Both the position numbers and the translations under genes were made by a program. A stretch of DNA of 46,038 nt from Akkermansiaceae bacterium UBA6138 (lineage in GTDB: Bacteria; Verrucomicrobiota; Verrucomicrobiia; Verrucomicrobiales; DEV007), in the NCBI GenBank assembly GCA_002422425.1, contig DIVG01000053.1, forward strand, positions 1 to 46,038, written 5' to 3'. Numbering within the stretch: position 1 is the stretch's first letter; every line of letters begins with the position of its first letter. The notes beneath the pieces are model-generated. The model saw only the letters and a program-made list of their open reading frames with translations. It was not told the DNA's origin and did no database searches. Shown here one piece after another: positions 17,178 through 25,901 of the stretch.

Positions 17178-19585
17178 AGCGATTTGAGATCGGTGAGAGA
17201 CTCGTTAATGAGGGTTTCTTTGCCCCACTCCACGACAAGGTTCGAGTGGCCGGGGGTGGACCGTCCAAGGGCGGCGAAGGGAAGCCCTTCAAAAAGTTTC
17301 GCGACGCGTTCGAGATTTTCGGGGGCGACCTCGATGACGAGACGCGAGGGCGACTCGCCGAAGAGCATCGCCGCTTTCGAGGCGTCGTCGTCCATCGGGA
17401 GCGAGCAGAGATCTATTTCGAGACCGCCTTTTCCGGAGAAAGCCGCCTCGGCGAGAGTAACGGCAAGACCGCCTTCACTGACATCGTGCGCGGAGAGGAT
17501 GAGCCCCTCTTTGACCGCCTCGTAGTACTGGCGATAACACTTGAAGGCCTCGTCAAGCGAGGTCGCAGGGACTTCGGCATTGGCGAGATCGTGACGGCGG
17601 GCGAAGACCGATCCGCCGAGAGCGGACTGGGTGTGGCCAATGATCGCGAGAAGACTATCGCTGCGCCGGAGCGAGGCCCCGGTGACATGTTTGGCGTCCT
17701 CAATGATGCCCATGCCGCTGATGAGAATGGTCACGGGAATCGAAACGGGGCCGTCCTCGGTCTCGAAGTAATTGTAGAAGGAGTCCTTGCCCGAGACAAA
17801 GGGCGCTCCGTAGGCCTCGGCGGCGGCGGCGATGCCTTTGACCGTCTCGACGAGGGCTCCGAGTTCTTCCTCCGCATCGGGATTGCCCATGCAGAAGTTA
17901 TCGAGGATGGCGAGGCGATCCGGATCGGCACCCGAGGCGACGAGCTGGCGGACACACTCGTCAACGCAGGCCGCTCCCATGGCATAGGGATCGGTCTTGC
18001 CCCACTCGGGCAGGATCGCAACGCTCATGGACATGAGGCGTTTGCTGCCGCTGATGCGGAGGACCGAGGCATCCTGCGGGGCGTCGCCCGGGGCTCCCGC
18101 GAGGGGTTTCAGGACGGTGTTGCCCTGGACCTCGTGGTCGTATTCGCGAATGATGGGCTCGCGCGAGACGATCGCGAAGTCGGTGAAAAGACCCTTCAAC
18201 ACCTCGCCCAGCTTGGTGAGAACGGGCGCGTCGACCGGACCGGTCTTCTTTTCCCAGCGGGCCTTGAGCTTGCGCACGGGGGCATCGTGAAGCTTCGAAC
18301 AATCGAGCTGACAGACGGTATTGCCGTGGTGGGTCACCTTGAGAATGCCGGAACCGTCGGCGGTGCCGAGTTCGGTTAGTTCGGTCTCGTAGAGATCGGC
18401 GAGCTTGCGCAGTTCGGGCAGAGCCGACTCGTTCACAGCGAGGACCATGCGCTCCTGGCTCTCGCTGATGAAGACTTCCCAGCTGACGAGGCCGGGCTCT
18501 TTCAGCTTCACCTGATCGAGGTCGATGACCCCGCCGCATTCTTCGAGCATCTCCCCTGCCGCGCTGGAGTATCCGCCCGCACCGCAGTCGGTGATAAATC
18601 CAATGAGGCCCTTGTCGCGGGCCGCGAGGACAAAGTCGGCCGCTTTTTTCTCCTCGATCGGATTCCCAATCTGGACAGCCTGCTGGTCGGACTCGTGGCT
18701 TTCCGTGTCGAGCGCGGCGGAGGAAAAAGTCGCCCCGTGGAGCCCGTCGCGACCGGTGCGACCGCCCACAGAGATCACTTTCATGCCCGCCTCGACCTTT
18801 TTATTGATGTCCTTGATCGGGATGACTCCGGCCGTGCCGCAGAAGACGAGGGGATTGTAAATGTAGGAATCGTCGAACTGGATCGCCCCGCTGATCGTGG
18901 GGATGCCCATACGATTACCGTAGTCACGCACGCCGCGGACCACGCCGCGCATCACGCCGAGCGGATGAATGACATCCTCGGCCTTGATGTGGTCCATCGT
19001 GGTGTCGGGCGCACCGAAGCAGAAGACATCGAGCGAACCGATCGGCTTGGCGCCCTTGCCCGCTCCGAGGATGTCGCGGATGACCCCGCCGAGACCGGTG
19101 TTGGCTCCGGCGTAGGGTTCGATCGCGCTGGGGTGGTTGTGCGTCTCGGCCTTCAGACAGACCGCGAGATTGTCATCGAGGGTGATGAAACCGGCATTGT
19201 CATGAAAGGCGGAGAGGACAAAGCCGGGCTTTTTGTCAAAAATGCGCTGCGAGACGTCGCGGATGTAGGTCTTGAAAAGCGAATCGACCGTCTCGGTCGC
19301 GCCGTCGATCTCATGCGTGATCGTGGCACCGAAGATGCGGTGCTTGCAATGCTCGCTCCAGGTCTGGGCAATGACCTCGAGCTCCACGTCGGTGGGTTCG
19401 CGCTCCCAGCCGCGATAGATCTCCTGGATCGCGAGCATGTCCTCGCGCGAGAGCGAGAGTTTCATGAACTTGCTCAGTTCGAGCAGCCTGTCACCGTCCA
19501 GGTCCGAGATCTTGAGAACGCGGTAGTGATCCGCCGGCGCTTCGGCGATCTGGTCGAGAATTGAGAGAGTCGGAGAATCAGACAT
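17147..19585 (-). CDS. purL: FGAM synthase subunit PurL (small form)
   Basis: PurL is the ATP-dependent amidating subunit of FGAM synthase. The 812-aa product begins with a short extra segment and the linker domain (about 30-75), then has the family blocks TWSEHCKH, KAETHNHPSAIEPYAGANTG and IRDILGAGKGAKPIG, and two PurM-like ATP-binding halves. There is no fused glutaminase domain, so it is the small form that needs PurQ and PurS; it is somewhat longer than the usual 720-750 aa. It overlaps purS by 8 bases (the sequence ATGTCTGA holds both start and stop) and purQ by 31 bases. Confidence 0.96.
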   Translation of the reverse strand: MSDSPTLSILDQIAEAPADHYRVLKISDLDGDRLLELSKFMKLSLSREDMLAIQEIYRGWEREPTDVELEVIAQTWSEHCKHRIFGATITHEIDGATETVDSLFKTYIRDVSQRIFDKKPGFVLSAFHDNAGFITLDDNLAVCLKAETHNHPSAIEPYAGANTGLGGVIRDILGAGKGAKPIGSLDVFCFGAPDTTMDHIKAEDVIHPLGVMRGVVRGVRDYGNRMGIPTISGAIQFDDSYIYNPLVFCGTAGVIPIKDINKKVEAGMKVISVGGRTGRDGLHGATFSSAALDTESHESDQQAVQIGNPIEEKKAADFVLAARDKGLIGFITDCGAGGYSSAAGEMLEECGGVIDLDQVKLKEPGLVSWEVFISESQERMVLAVNESALPELRKLADLYETELTELGTADGSGILKVTHHGNTVCQLDCSKLHDAPVRKLKARWEKKTGPVDAPVLTKLGEVLKGLFTDFAIVSREPIIREYDHEVQGNTVLKPLAGAPGDAPQDASVLRISGSKRLMSMSVAILPEWGKTDPYAMGAACVDECVRQLVASGADPDRLAILDNFCMGNPDAEEELGALVETVKGIAAAAEAYGAPFVSGKDSFYNYFETEDGPVSIPVTILISGMGIIEDAKHVTGASLRRSDSLLAIIGHTQSALGGSVFARRHDLANAEVPATSLDEAFKCYRQYYEAVKEGLILSAHDVSEGGLAVTLAEAAFSGKGGLEIDLCSLPMDDDASKAAMLFGESPSRLVIEVAPENLERVAKLFEGLPFAALGRSTPGHSNLVVEWGKETLINESLTDLKSLWKNGLAQYY

Positions 19586-20030
19586 TGGCTTGGGTCACAT
19601 TCCACTGGTGAATCGCTGCGTTGCAGATGTCGCGGACAAAACGGTCCGATTCATCCGCTTTCCCGCCGAAGAGATAAATCCGCTGGCGAATCCTGAGATT
19701 TTTCAGCTCGAACCCGGGCTCCGTGATCCCCGCGTAGTAGCGGAGGATGGCCTCTTTCTCGAGGTCGAGAGCGCCCGGCTTCATCCCATAGTCGAGGAAA
19801 AAGGTAAAACCTGAAAGCCCTGGATCGTCGCCCTCGTGGAGGTCCTGACTGATCTCATCGAAGAGCGTCCTGCGCACAAAGGCGTCCATGGCGGCACGCT
19901 CGCCCTCGAATTCCAGCTCGTAACGGCGGGTCCGACGGAAGGTCAGACCGCTGCTAAGTGGTTCATAGAGAAGGTGGTTGGCGTCACCGGCTTCGATGAA
20001 GCGGTCACTGATTTCGTAGGTCTCCCGCAT
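19578..20030 (-). CDS. purS: Enlarged PurS-like subunit of FGAM synthase
   Basis: PurS is a small dimeric subunit (about 80 aa) that bridges PurQ and PurL. This 150-aa protein is in the right place: it overlaps purL by 8 bases. Its second half looks like PurS: a strand-turn block with KPGALDLEKEAILRYY, then FELKNLRIRQRIYLFG, then a helix ending FVRDICNAAIHQW. The first half (RRYELEFEGERAAMDAFVRRTLFDEI) resembles the strand-helix end of a second PurS unit, as in the two-unit N-terminal domain of large PurL enzymes. So this may be an intermediate between dimeric PurS and that fused domain. The match is by eye only. It follows purC after 75 bases. Confidence 0.72.
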   Translation of the reverse strand: MRETYEISDRFIEAGDANHLLYEPLSSGLTFRRTRRYELEFEGERAAMDAFVRRTLFDEISQDLHEGDDPGLSGFTFFLDYGMKPGALDLEKEAILRYYAGITEPGFELKNLRIRQRIYLFGGKADESDRFVRDICNAAIHQWNVTQANV

Positions 20031-20105
20031 GGATAAAAACAGGGTTTTTCCCGATCTGAGGTTGTTTCTTTTCCTAGGCCGGATTCGTGTCGAGTCAACC
20101 GCACA

Positions 20106-21413
20106 TCATGAGGAGATCCCGTTTATTTTCCGTAATCCCTCGAGAACGCCCTTCGCCCGGTAAAATTCGATCTCCTCCCGTCCCGCCTCCGCGAGGGCCT
20201 CGCGAACGACGGCGGCGGCCGCCAAACCGGTGATGTAATCACGGATTGCGGCCATTTTCCGCACCTGCAGATCGAGGAAGACGGGATCAACCCCGGGGGT
20301 GGCGGCATATTCGCCTTTTTCCTGCCCCGCCTTGAGGATTTCGGTAAAAGCGAGGCCCGCCTTTTGCCCGAGGGCCTTGGCCTCCTTGATGTCCGAGATC
20401 CAGTCGTCATGGAGGAGGGCGAAGTAGTCGCGCATCGCCTGCTTATTGTAATGGGTCACCAATCGTCCGCCCTCGACGTCGATGAACATCGTCGCGCGGA
20501 TCGAGTCGGTGTCGATCGTATCGACAAAGACGAGTTCGTCGCCGTCCTTCGCAAACTCCCATTTAATGTCCCACATCAGCAGCCCGATCTCCTCGACGAG
20601 GTGACGCACTGCCCAGGCCCCGAGCACCGCGAGCTTGCCGCTGTCGGCGAACTGCTCCCCGCTGAGACCGCTCATGACGAGGGCCTCCTGCTTGCTCACC
20701 ATGCGGTCCTCGGGTTCGAACTTGCTCGTGAAATCGCTGACCGGCTTTTCCAGATACTGCCAGGCCTCGAGCGGACGCGAGACGCCGAGCTCGTGCTCGA
20801 AGGCCCGCCGCGCCCCCGCGTCCATCGCCGTGTACTTGCGGTAGACCGAACTCGCACTCGTGATTCCGAATCGCACGATATACTCAAGCGGGACGACAAA
20901 GCCGTCCTCGTGGCCAAACGGCGAGTAGTCAAAAAGGTGGGCTCCGAGGAAGTTCGTGCGACTCGGCTTCAGGATCTGGTATTTCCGCACGACATTGCAG
21001 GCGCTCGGATTCGCCGGGACCCCGCCGCGGCTCACCTCGCCGGTGACGGCGTCGAGCATGCCCTCGTGATGGGTGCGCGCGCCGCGTTCGCAACAGCTCT
21101 CGAGCAGGCCCGTGAGCAGGTCGCGGCGGTAGTCCTCGTCCAGCTCGGGAGCGTCGAGGATCGCCTGACGGACCCTCTGCCAGACCGCCGGATCGGCCAT
21201 TCGACTGTAAAGAACATGACGAAAAAGGGCGCGATTGACGTCATTCCCCTCGATCTCGAAGAGCGCCCCCACGTCAAAGACCGAGCCCCGCGAAGTCGTC
21301 TGCGTGACCATGATGGAGTCGTCTCCCGGCACCGCGAAGAGGCGCTGGACCGAGCCTTCATAAAAGGGCTCACGGAGATCGGCGGGGGAAATGGTCTTCA
21401 CCCCGTGGATCAA
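20106..21413 (-). CDS. purC: SAICAR synthetase PurC, long divergent form
   Basis: PurC joins CAIR and aspartate to give SAICAR. The 435-aa product is much longer than the common form (about 240 aa), but keeps its landmarks in order: an N-terminal YEGSVQRLFAV block with TSRGSVFDVG, VPLEYIVRFGITSASSVYRKY for the substrate site, the block SKFEPEDRMVSKQEA, and the metal/ATP site WDIKWEF...VFVDTIDTDSIR. The C-terminal 100 residues are helical. No ATG is available before the conserved region; the first in-frame candidates after the upstream stop are TTG 21413 and GTG 21401. The gene opens the purine operon, 48 bases after a small lipoprotein gene. Confidence 0.85.
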   Translation of the reverse strand: MIHGVKTISPADLREPFYEGSVQRLFAVPGDDSIMVTQTTSRGSVFDVGALFEIEGNDVNRALFRHVLYSRMADPAVWQRVRQAILDAPELDEDYRRDLLTGLLESCCERGARTHHEGMLDAVTGEVSRGGVPANPSACNVVRKYQILKPSRTNFLGAHLFDYSPFGHEDGFVVPLEYIVRFGITSASSVYRKYTAMDAGARRAFEHELGVSRPLEAWQYLEKPVSDFTSKFEPEDRMVSKQEALVMSGLSGEQFADSGKLAVLGAWAVRHLVEEIGLLMWDIKWEFAKDGDELVFVDTIDTDSIRATMFIDVEGGRLVTHYNKQAMRDYFALLHDDWISDIKEAKALGQKAGLAFTEILKAGQEKGEYAATPGVDPVFLDLQVRKMAAIRDYITGLAAAAVVREALAEAGREEIEFYRAKGVLEGLRKINGISS

Positions 21414-21461
21414 AGCGACGGCAGTGGACTTGTCACGCGAAAAAAGCGGGAAACTTCCGCT

Positions 21462-21797
21462 TCATCCCCGCGTCACCTTGATGATTTTACCCCCCTCGAT
21501 CTCAAAATTCACGCGGTCCTCACGATAATCCATCGTCACGGGACGAGGCTCACCATCGACGGCGACAACCCGATGGCCGAGGCGGCGCCGGTCCGCGAGC
21601 TTTCCTCCCGCCTCCCCGCTGAGACCTAGAAAATCGTCATCCGATTCGCCCGCCCGGGTGTTACCTGCCGTCGGCGAGGGCGGCTCCGGTGTCCCTGGCC
21701 CCATGGACTCTTCTTCGCGGCAGGCACTCGTGAAGACGAGCGCGACGAGGAGAAATGTTCCGAAAATTCCGCCGTGGCAGTTCCGATTGATGTGCAT
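21462..21797 (-). CDS. Small lipoprotein with peptidase inhibitor I78-like domain
   Basis: The 111-aa product starts with a lipoprotein signal (lipobox TSAC, Cys26), then a Pro/Gly/Ser-rich linker, then an approximately 55-residue domain (about 55-111). This ends VTMDYREDRVNFEIEGGKI and closely resembles the I78 inhibitor block (TMDYRxDRLN...G.I..V). I78 proteins inhibit serine peptidases; here the usual flanking cysteines are absent. I chose ATG 21797. The frame stays open to 22178, but that extension is antisense to the MFS gene, is Arg/Ser-rich, and would bury the signal peptide. The gene lies 48 bases before purC on the same strand, so read-through is possible. Confidence 0.75.
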   Translation of the reverse strand: MHINRNCHGGIFGTFLLVALVFTSACREEESMGPGTPEPPSPTAGNTRAGESDDDFLGLSGEAGGKLADRRRLGHRVVAVDGEPRPVTMDYREDRVNFEIEGGKIIKVTRG

Positions 21798-21918
21798 GAT
21801 TTGATAACGATTTCGGCCGACATTTCTTGAGACGATTTTCAGGCGGCGGATTTTACGGGAGCAAAAGCCCGGGTGAAAAGACTGCGCGGCAGATGGCGAA
21901 TGCCCTCGAAACGCAGAT

Positions 21919-23463
21919 CTACTCAAGACGCCGTCCCTTCGTCTCGGGCGCGAACCATACGAGGAACATGCCGACAATGTAGATCCCGCAAAGGGCCGAG
22001 TAAGCATTGGCCGAGCTACCGAAGGCATGGACGAGATTGGCGATCTGGAGCCCCCCGATCGCGGCAATAATCCGACCGACGTTAAAGCAGAAACCTTGCC
22101 CGGTTGCCCTGACCGAAGTCGGGAAGAGTTCCGGGAGATAAAGAGGGAAAAATCCGTAGAAACTCGCCGTGATGCCACCCATGAGGAACGCGGTCGTAAA
22201 AAACCAGGGATTGATCACCGCATTCGTCTGGTAAAAAAGCAAAGCGGCCCCGAGAGCGGCGAAACACATGATGAGGTAGGTAACTCGGCGATTCAGCCTG
22301 TTCGCGAGGAAAGGAGCAAAAAAGGTAAAAATGATCGCCCCCACCGATGTCGCCATCTGGGTCCATTGGGCGACATTGGTATAACCGTTGGGATCAAGAT
22401 CTGCCGAAGTCGACCACTTCGCGGATTGTTGAGCTGCCCCCCACGTGCCGAGGAGGGCGATTCCGGCCAGGCTTGCACCGAGAAGAAGATTCCGGCGGAT
22501 GTGGTGCTGGCTAAGCTCGCTCATCGATCCGGCAATACCGGCACGGACGAGGTAGCGTCTCACCGGAAGGAGAAACCCCCACGCCACGACGGCAAATCCG
22601 ATCACGGTGATCACCGCCGAGACCGGCGTCGTGAGACCGGCTTCGATTCCCATCGGCGACCAGCACCAGATGATCCCCATCGCCACGACGGCTCCGATAA
22701 AGACACCTTTGAGATCAGGGGTGCTCCAGTGCGAGGTAGTGCCGGAGGCCTTCTCTTCCTCCCACTTGTCGGACTCGGGCACATACATACGGATCAGGAA
22801 GATAACGAGCGCCGGCAGGGCACCCGAGAGCATGAGGAAGCGCCAGGCTTGGTGGTCGAGGAGCCATCCGGCGAGTTCTTCACTCCCGCCAAGGGCAAGC
22901 GTCCAGGCACGCATCGTCTCAATGAAGGTATTCATCCCGAGACTGAGTAGTGCGACGAGGAGGTAGCCGATGTTCGCCGCCGCCCCGATCGCCCCGGCAA
23001 CCAGTGCCCGGTTCCCCCTTGTCCACAGTTCATTAACGAGGGCAACCCCCAGAGCCCACTCGCCGCCCATCCCCAGTGAGGCGATAAATCGCAGGATCGC
23101 GATATGCCAGACCTCGGTGGCAAATCCGCAGAGCCCCGTGAAAATGGCATACGTGAAGATACTGATGGCCATGGCTTTCACCCGACCGATCCGGTCACCG
23201 AGCCAACCGAAGAGAACGCCGCCGGTGGCGGCACCGACGAGAAAGGTGGCTATAATAACGCTGAACCAGCGGTCGAGCGAAGCGTTGATCTCCTCCGGCG
23301 ATATCGTCCCGGCAAGGAGATCCTGTAAGGCCGGTTTACCGATGAGAGGGAAAAGTCCCATCTCATACCCGTCGAACATCCAGCCGAGGAAGGCGGCGAG
23401 CAGGGCCATGTTGCGACCGCGGTTCGAGGGCGACTTAACAGGGAGGGACGCGTTTGAGCTCAT
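21919..23463 (-). CDS. Major facilitator superfamily transporter
   Basis: This 514-aa protein has about 12 membrane segments. It carries the MFS signature between TM2 and TM3 (GWLGDRIGRVKAM) and the acidic first-segment motif GWMFDGYEMG, which is typical of sugar and organic-acid:H+ symporters. The middle loop is unusually long (residues about 240-340) and contains additional hydrophobic stretches. RATGQGFCFNVGRIIAAIG near the C-terminus also fits this group. Substrate cannot be told. ATG 23463 (MSSNASLPV) was preferred to the upstream start at 23499, because it gives a normal short cytosolic N-terminus. Confidence 0.9.
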   Translation of the reverse strand: MSSNASLPVKSPSNRGRNMALLAAFLGWMFDGYEMGLFPLIGKPALQDLLAGTISPEEINASLDRWFSVIIATFLVGAATGGVLFGWLGDRIGRVKAMAISIFTYAIFTGLCGFATEVWHIAILRFIASLGMGGEWALGVALVNELWTRGNRALVAGAIGAAANIGYLLVALLSLGMNTFIETMRAWTLALGGSEELAGWLLDHQAWRFLMLSGALPALVIFLIRMYVPESDKWEEEKASGTTSHWSTPDLKGVFIGAVVAMGIIWCWSPMGIEAGLTTPVSAVITVIGFAVVAWGFLLPVRRYLVRAGIAGSMSELSQHHIRRNLLLGASLAGIALLGTWGAAQQSAKWSTSADLDPNGYTNVAQWTQMATSVGAIIFTFFAPFLANRLNRRVTYLIMCFAALGAALLFYQTNAVINPWFFTTAFLMGGITASFYGFFPLYLPELFPTSVRATGQGFCFNVGRIIAAIGGLQIANLVHAFGSSANAYSALCGIYIVGMFLVWFAPETKGRRLE

Positions 23464-23556
23464 GAACGGGTAGAAAAGCAGGATCGCTCCCCGAGTCACC
23501 TCTTTTTCTTCGCCGCCCCGTGGCGCAGATAAGGCGGATCACCCGGAAGAGGAGGG

Positions 23557-24642
23557 TCAGAGCTTCACCGCGCGTTTTCGCCACTCCTGCCCGGTCATAA
23601 AAATCAGCGTTACCCCGGTGATCGGAAGAATAAAATACAGCATCGCCGTGCGCAGTGTTCCGAGCGCTTCGTGATTGGTGGCGGTGAAAATGAGGTAAAC
23701 GACGTAAACGACATAAAAACCAAGAAAAGCGACCCCGTTCCCCCGGGTGATCCGGTAGCCGACGAAGAAGACAGGGAAGCACGCCACTGCCACGGCGATC
23801 ATCACAGGGATGTCAAAACGCAGCGCGGCTGCGGAGATGGCAATTCCGGACGGCGCGACGATGGCACTGAGGCCGACCACGGAAAGAATGTTGAAGAGAT
23901 TGCTCCCGACGGCATTCCCGACCGCGATATCACGTTCCCCCCGGAGCGCGGCGACGATCGAGGTGGCCACCTCGGGCATAGAGGTGCCGGCCGCTACGAT
24001 CGTAAGACCGATGATCAATTCCGAGACCCCGAAGGACTCGGCAATGGCGACGGCGCTGTCGACGAGCCACTTGGACCCCAGCATCAGTCCGGCCAACCCG
24101 ACGAGGATGAGCCCTGTATTTTTAAACCAGTTTCCGGTATCCGCCCCCCCGAACTCTTTCGCATACTCCGCTTCCACCTCGGCGTTCTTCTCCCGCCGGC
24201 TCTGCCGGATCAGAAAGACAGTGTAAGCGATCGCTCCCGAAAAAAGAATGATGCCGTCAAGACGACCTATCCTGCCGTCGTAACCGAGGGCAAAAAGGAG
24301 GAAAGAGACACCAATCATCACCGGTACATCGAAGCGCACCAGTTGCTGCGCGACGATGAGCGGCACAATCAGGGCGGAGAGACCGAGGATGACGAGCACG
24401 TTAAAAATATTACTCCCGACGACATTGCCGACCGCGAGGTCAGCCTGCCCCTTAAACGCAGACATCACACTCACGGCGAGTTCGGGGGAACTCGTCCCGA
24501 AAGCGACCACCGTCAGACCCACAACGAGAGGGGAAATCCCCGCCGCCGTTGCGATGCGGGAGGCGCCCCTCACGAGGAGCTCAGCCCCCCAGATGAGCAA
24601 AACCAAACCTGCGACGAGAAAGAAAACAAGAGGAAGTGTCAT
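23557..24642 (-). CDS. Na+/Ca2+-type exchanger (CaCA family, YrbG-like)
   Basis: CaCA proteins exchange cations, often Ca2+ for Na+ or H+, across the inner membrane. The 361-aa product has about 10-11 membrane segments and two inverted alpha repeats: VVAFGTSSPELAVS...GNVVGSNIFN (about 47-85) and VAAGTSMPEVATS...GNAVGSNLFN (about 210-250). Both hold the ion-coordinating Glu and Asn residues. The C-terminal 30 residues carry one more hydrophobic segment and a basic tail. The gene stands alone on the minus strand, with 149 bases upstream that contain a long palindrome. Confidence 0.93.
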   Translation of the reverse strand: MTLPLVFFLVAGLVLLIWGAELLVRGASRIATAAGISPLVVGLTVVAFGTSSPELAVSVMSAFKGQADLAVGNVVGSNIFNVLVILGLSALIVPLIVAQQLVRFDVPVMIGVSFLLFALGYDGRIGRLDGIILFSGAIAYTVFLIRQSRREKNAEVEAEYAKEFGGADTGNWFKNTGLILVGLAGLMLGSKWLVDSAVAIAESFGVSELIIGLTIVAAGTSMPEVATSIVAALRGERDIAVGNAVGSNLFNILSVVGLSAIVAPSGIAISAAALRFDIPVMIAVAVACFPVFFVGYRITRGNGVAFLGFYVVYVVYLIFTATNHEALGTLRTAMLYFILPITGVTLIFMTGQEWRKRAVKL

Positions 24643-24701
24643 TTACAATGGGAGGCGACCCGCCCCGGACGATCCGCGGAAAGATGGCAAAGAGGGAGTA
24701 A

Positions 24702-24726
24702 TCGATTGAGAAAAATTTTCAATCGA
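24702..24726. repeat. AT-rich inverted repeat between exchanger and cdd
   Basis: Arms TCGATTGA and (T)CAATCGA flank an A5T4 centre, giving a near-perfect 25-base palindrome with one unpaired G. It sits 60 bases upstream of the exchanger start codon and 65 bases past the cdd stop, both read on the minus strand. It could terminate cdd or regulate the exchanger. No T-run follows on the minus strand, so an operator or a rho-dependent end is as likely. Confidence 0.45.
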
Positions 24727-24791
24727 ATTGCCGACGCGACAAGGCCGGAACAGGAATAAATATCCGGATGCCGGGAAGTCCGCCTTCTCCT

Positions 24792-25301
24792 TCATTTGGC
24801 AAAACGGAAGCGCCACGGGAGGAGGAGCTCAAAAGGAACCGCCTCGCCTTTTGAAAGCCCGTCCGCCCCCCTGCCTCCGTCGAGCAGCACCAGAAGGCCG
24901 GGCGCGGAAAATTCGCTGATGACCTGACGGCAAAGCCCGCAGGGTGCCCGTCCCCCGAGATCGGCCTGGTCAGCCGCATCGGTCGAGATCGCAACGATTC
25001 CCAGCGATCGGTGCCCGGCAGCCACCGCAGCCGAGATTGCCGTCCGCTCCGCGCAGAGAGTCGCCCCATAGCTGGCGTTTTCGACATTCGCCCCGGTAAA
25101 AATACGCCCGTCCATCCGCACCGCAGCCCCCACCCGAAAGCCGGAGTAGGGCGCATACGCCCGCTCTCTCGCCTCGCGGGCCCCTTCAAGAAGTAGAGCG
25201 AAACTTTCCGCGAGCTCGATCAAAAAATCGCTCTGAGACAGACCGAGGCATCTCCAGCGCACTCCAGCGACCGCAAGGGGGAATTCGGGGAGGGGGTCCA
25301 T
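24792..25301 (-). CDS. cdd: Cytidine deaminase
   Basis: This enzyme deaminates cytidine and deoxycytidine to uridine, for pyrimidine salvage. The 169-aa product has the family substrate block YAPYSGFRVGAA, the catalytic zinc ligand and proton-shuttle Glu in CAERTA, and the second zinc site PCGLCRQ. It therefore looks like the homotetramer class, normally about 130 aa. The surplus is an N-terminal extension of about 25 residues before the first helix, so a later start is possible, and a C-terminal tail. It follows the next gene after 9 bases and is probably co-transcribed with it. Confidence 0.93.
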   Translation of the reverse strand: MDPLPEFPLAVAGVRWRCLGLSQSDFLIELAESFALLLEGAREARERAYAPYSGFRVGAAVRMDGRIFTGANVENASYGATLCAERTAISAAVAAGHRSLGIVAISTDAADQADLGGRAPCGLCRQVISEFSAPGLLVLLDGGRGADGLSKGEAVPFELLLPWRFRFAK

Positions 25302-25310
25302 CGAGTTTGA

Positions 25311-25901
25311 TTAATCGCCCATCAAATTTTCCACCAGGATGCTCTGCACCACCGAATAGAGCTCATATTGGGCGAAAAGGAGAAGGCGCTCCTCGTCCAT
25401 CGCCGACACCCCCGAACGGCGGAGCAAAAGCCGCTCCTCCGCATCGGCGAGATCATATTCCTCGTTCATCAGGAGACGCGCCTGATTGAGCGTGCTATAC
25501 CACGGCTCCGTGTGCCCGCGAGGAACAACGACCCGGTGGAAAAGAGGCTCGGGCAGCGAGGCATCCACTTCCACGGAATCATGATCCGCCAGCTCCCCTT
25601 CGGCAAAGTCCGGGAAAGGGACCACCCGGGCGTTCTTGAGATCTTTTTCAACCACCAATCGATCCCGGGCGAAGGATTCTTCCAGCTCGGGCCGGATTAA
25701 TTCGTCCCAGTCCTCGATCTGCGACAGCGTACTCTCATCCGCGATAACTTCCTCCGAAAGAGGAGAGGGATACAGCCGCTCCCTCGCCCCGGCACCGAAT
25801 CCGGTCCCTTCGGCCACCGAAGGCAGGTCACGGATGAGTTGCCATTCTGCGGGCGACAGAGCATCGAGGACCCAAATATCTTCTGCGAGGATGAATCTCA
25901 T
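25311..25901 (-). CDS. Protein of unknown function, 196 aa
   Basis: I do not recognise this protein with confidence. It is acidic, has no signal peptide or membrane segment, and is probably cytosolic. The C-terminal part contains PWYSTLNQARLLMNEEYDL followed by a helix with YELYSVVQSILVENL, which recalls the C-terminal end of DUF2017-type proteins (a conserved W..LN..R pattern); this is a weak, by-eye comparison. The N-terminal 120 residues are rich in Glu and Asp. It lies 9 bases upstream of cdd on the same strand, so the two likely share a transcript. Confidence 0.75.
   Translation of the reverse strand: MRFILAEDIWVLDALSPAEWQLIRDLPSVAEGTGFGAGARERLYPSPLSEEVIADESTLSQIEDWDELIRPELEESFARDRLVVEKDLKNARVVPFPDFAEGELADHDSVEVDASLPEPLFHRVVVPRGHTEPWYSTLNQARLLMNEEYDLADAEERLLLRRSGVSAMDEERLLLFAQYELYSVVQSILVENLMGD

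Noticed and set aside
21798..22178. Upstream extension of the small I78-like lipoprotein
   Set aside because: It is antisense to the MFS gene and would move the signal peptide and lipobox to the middle of the protein.
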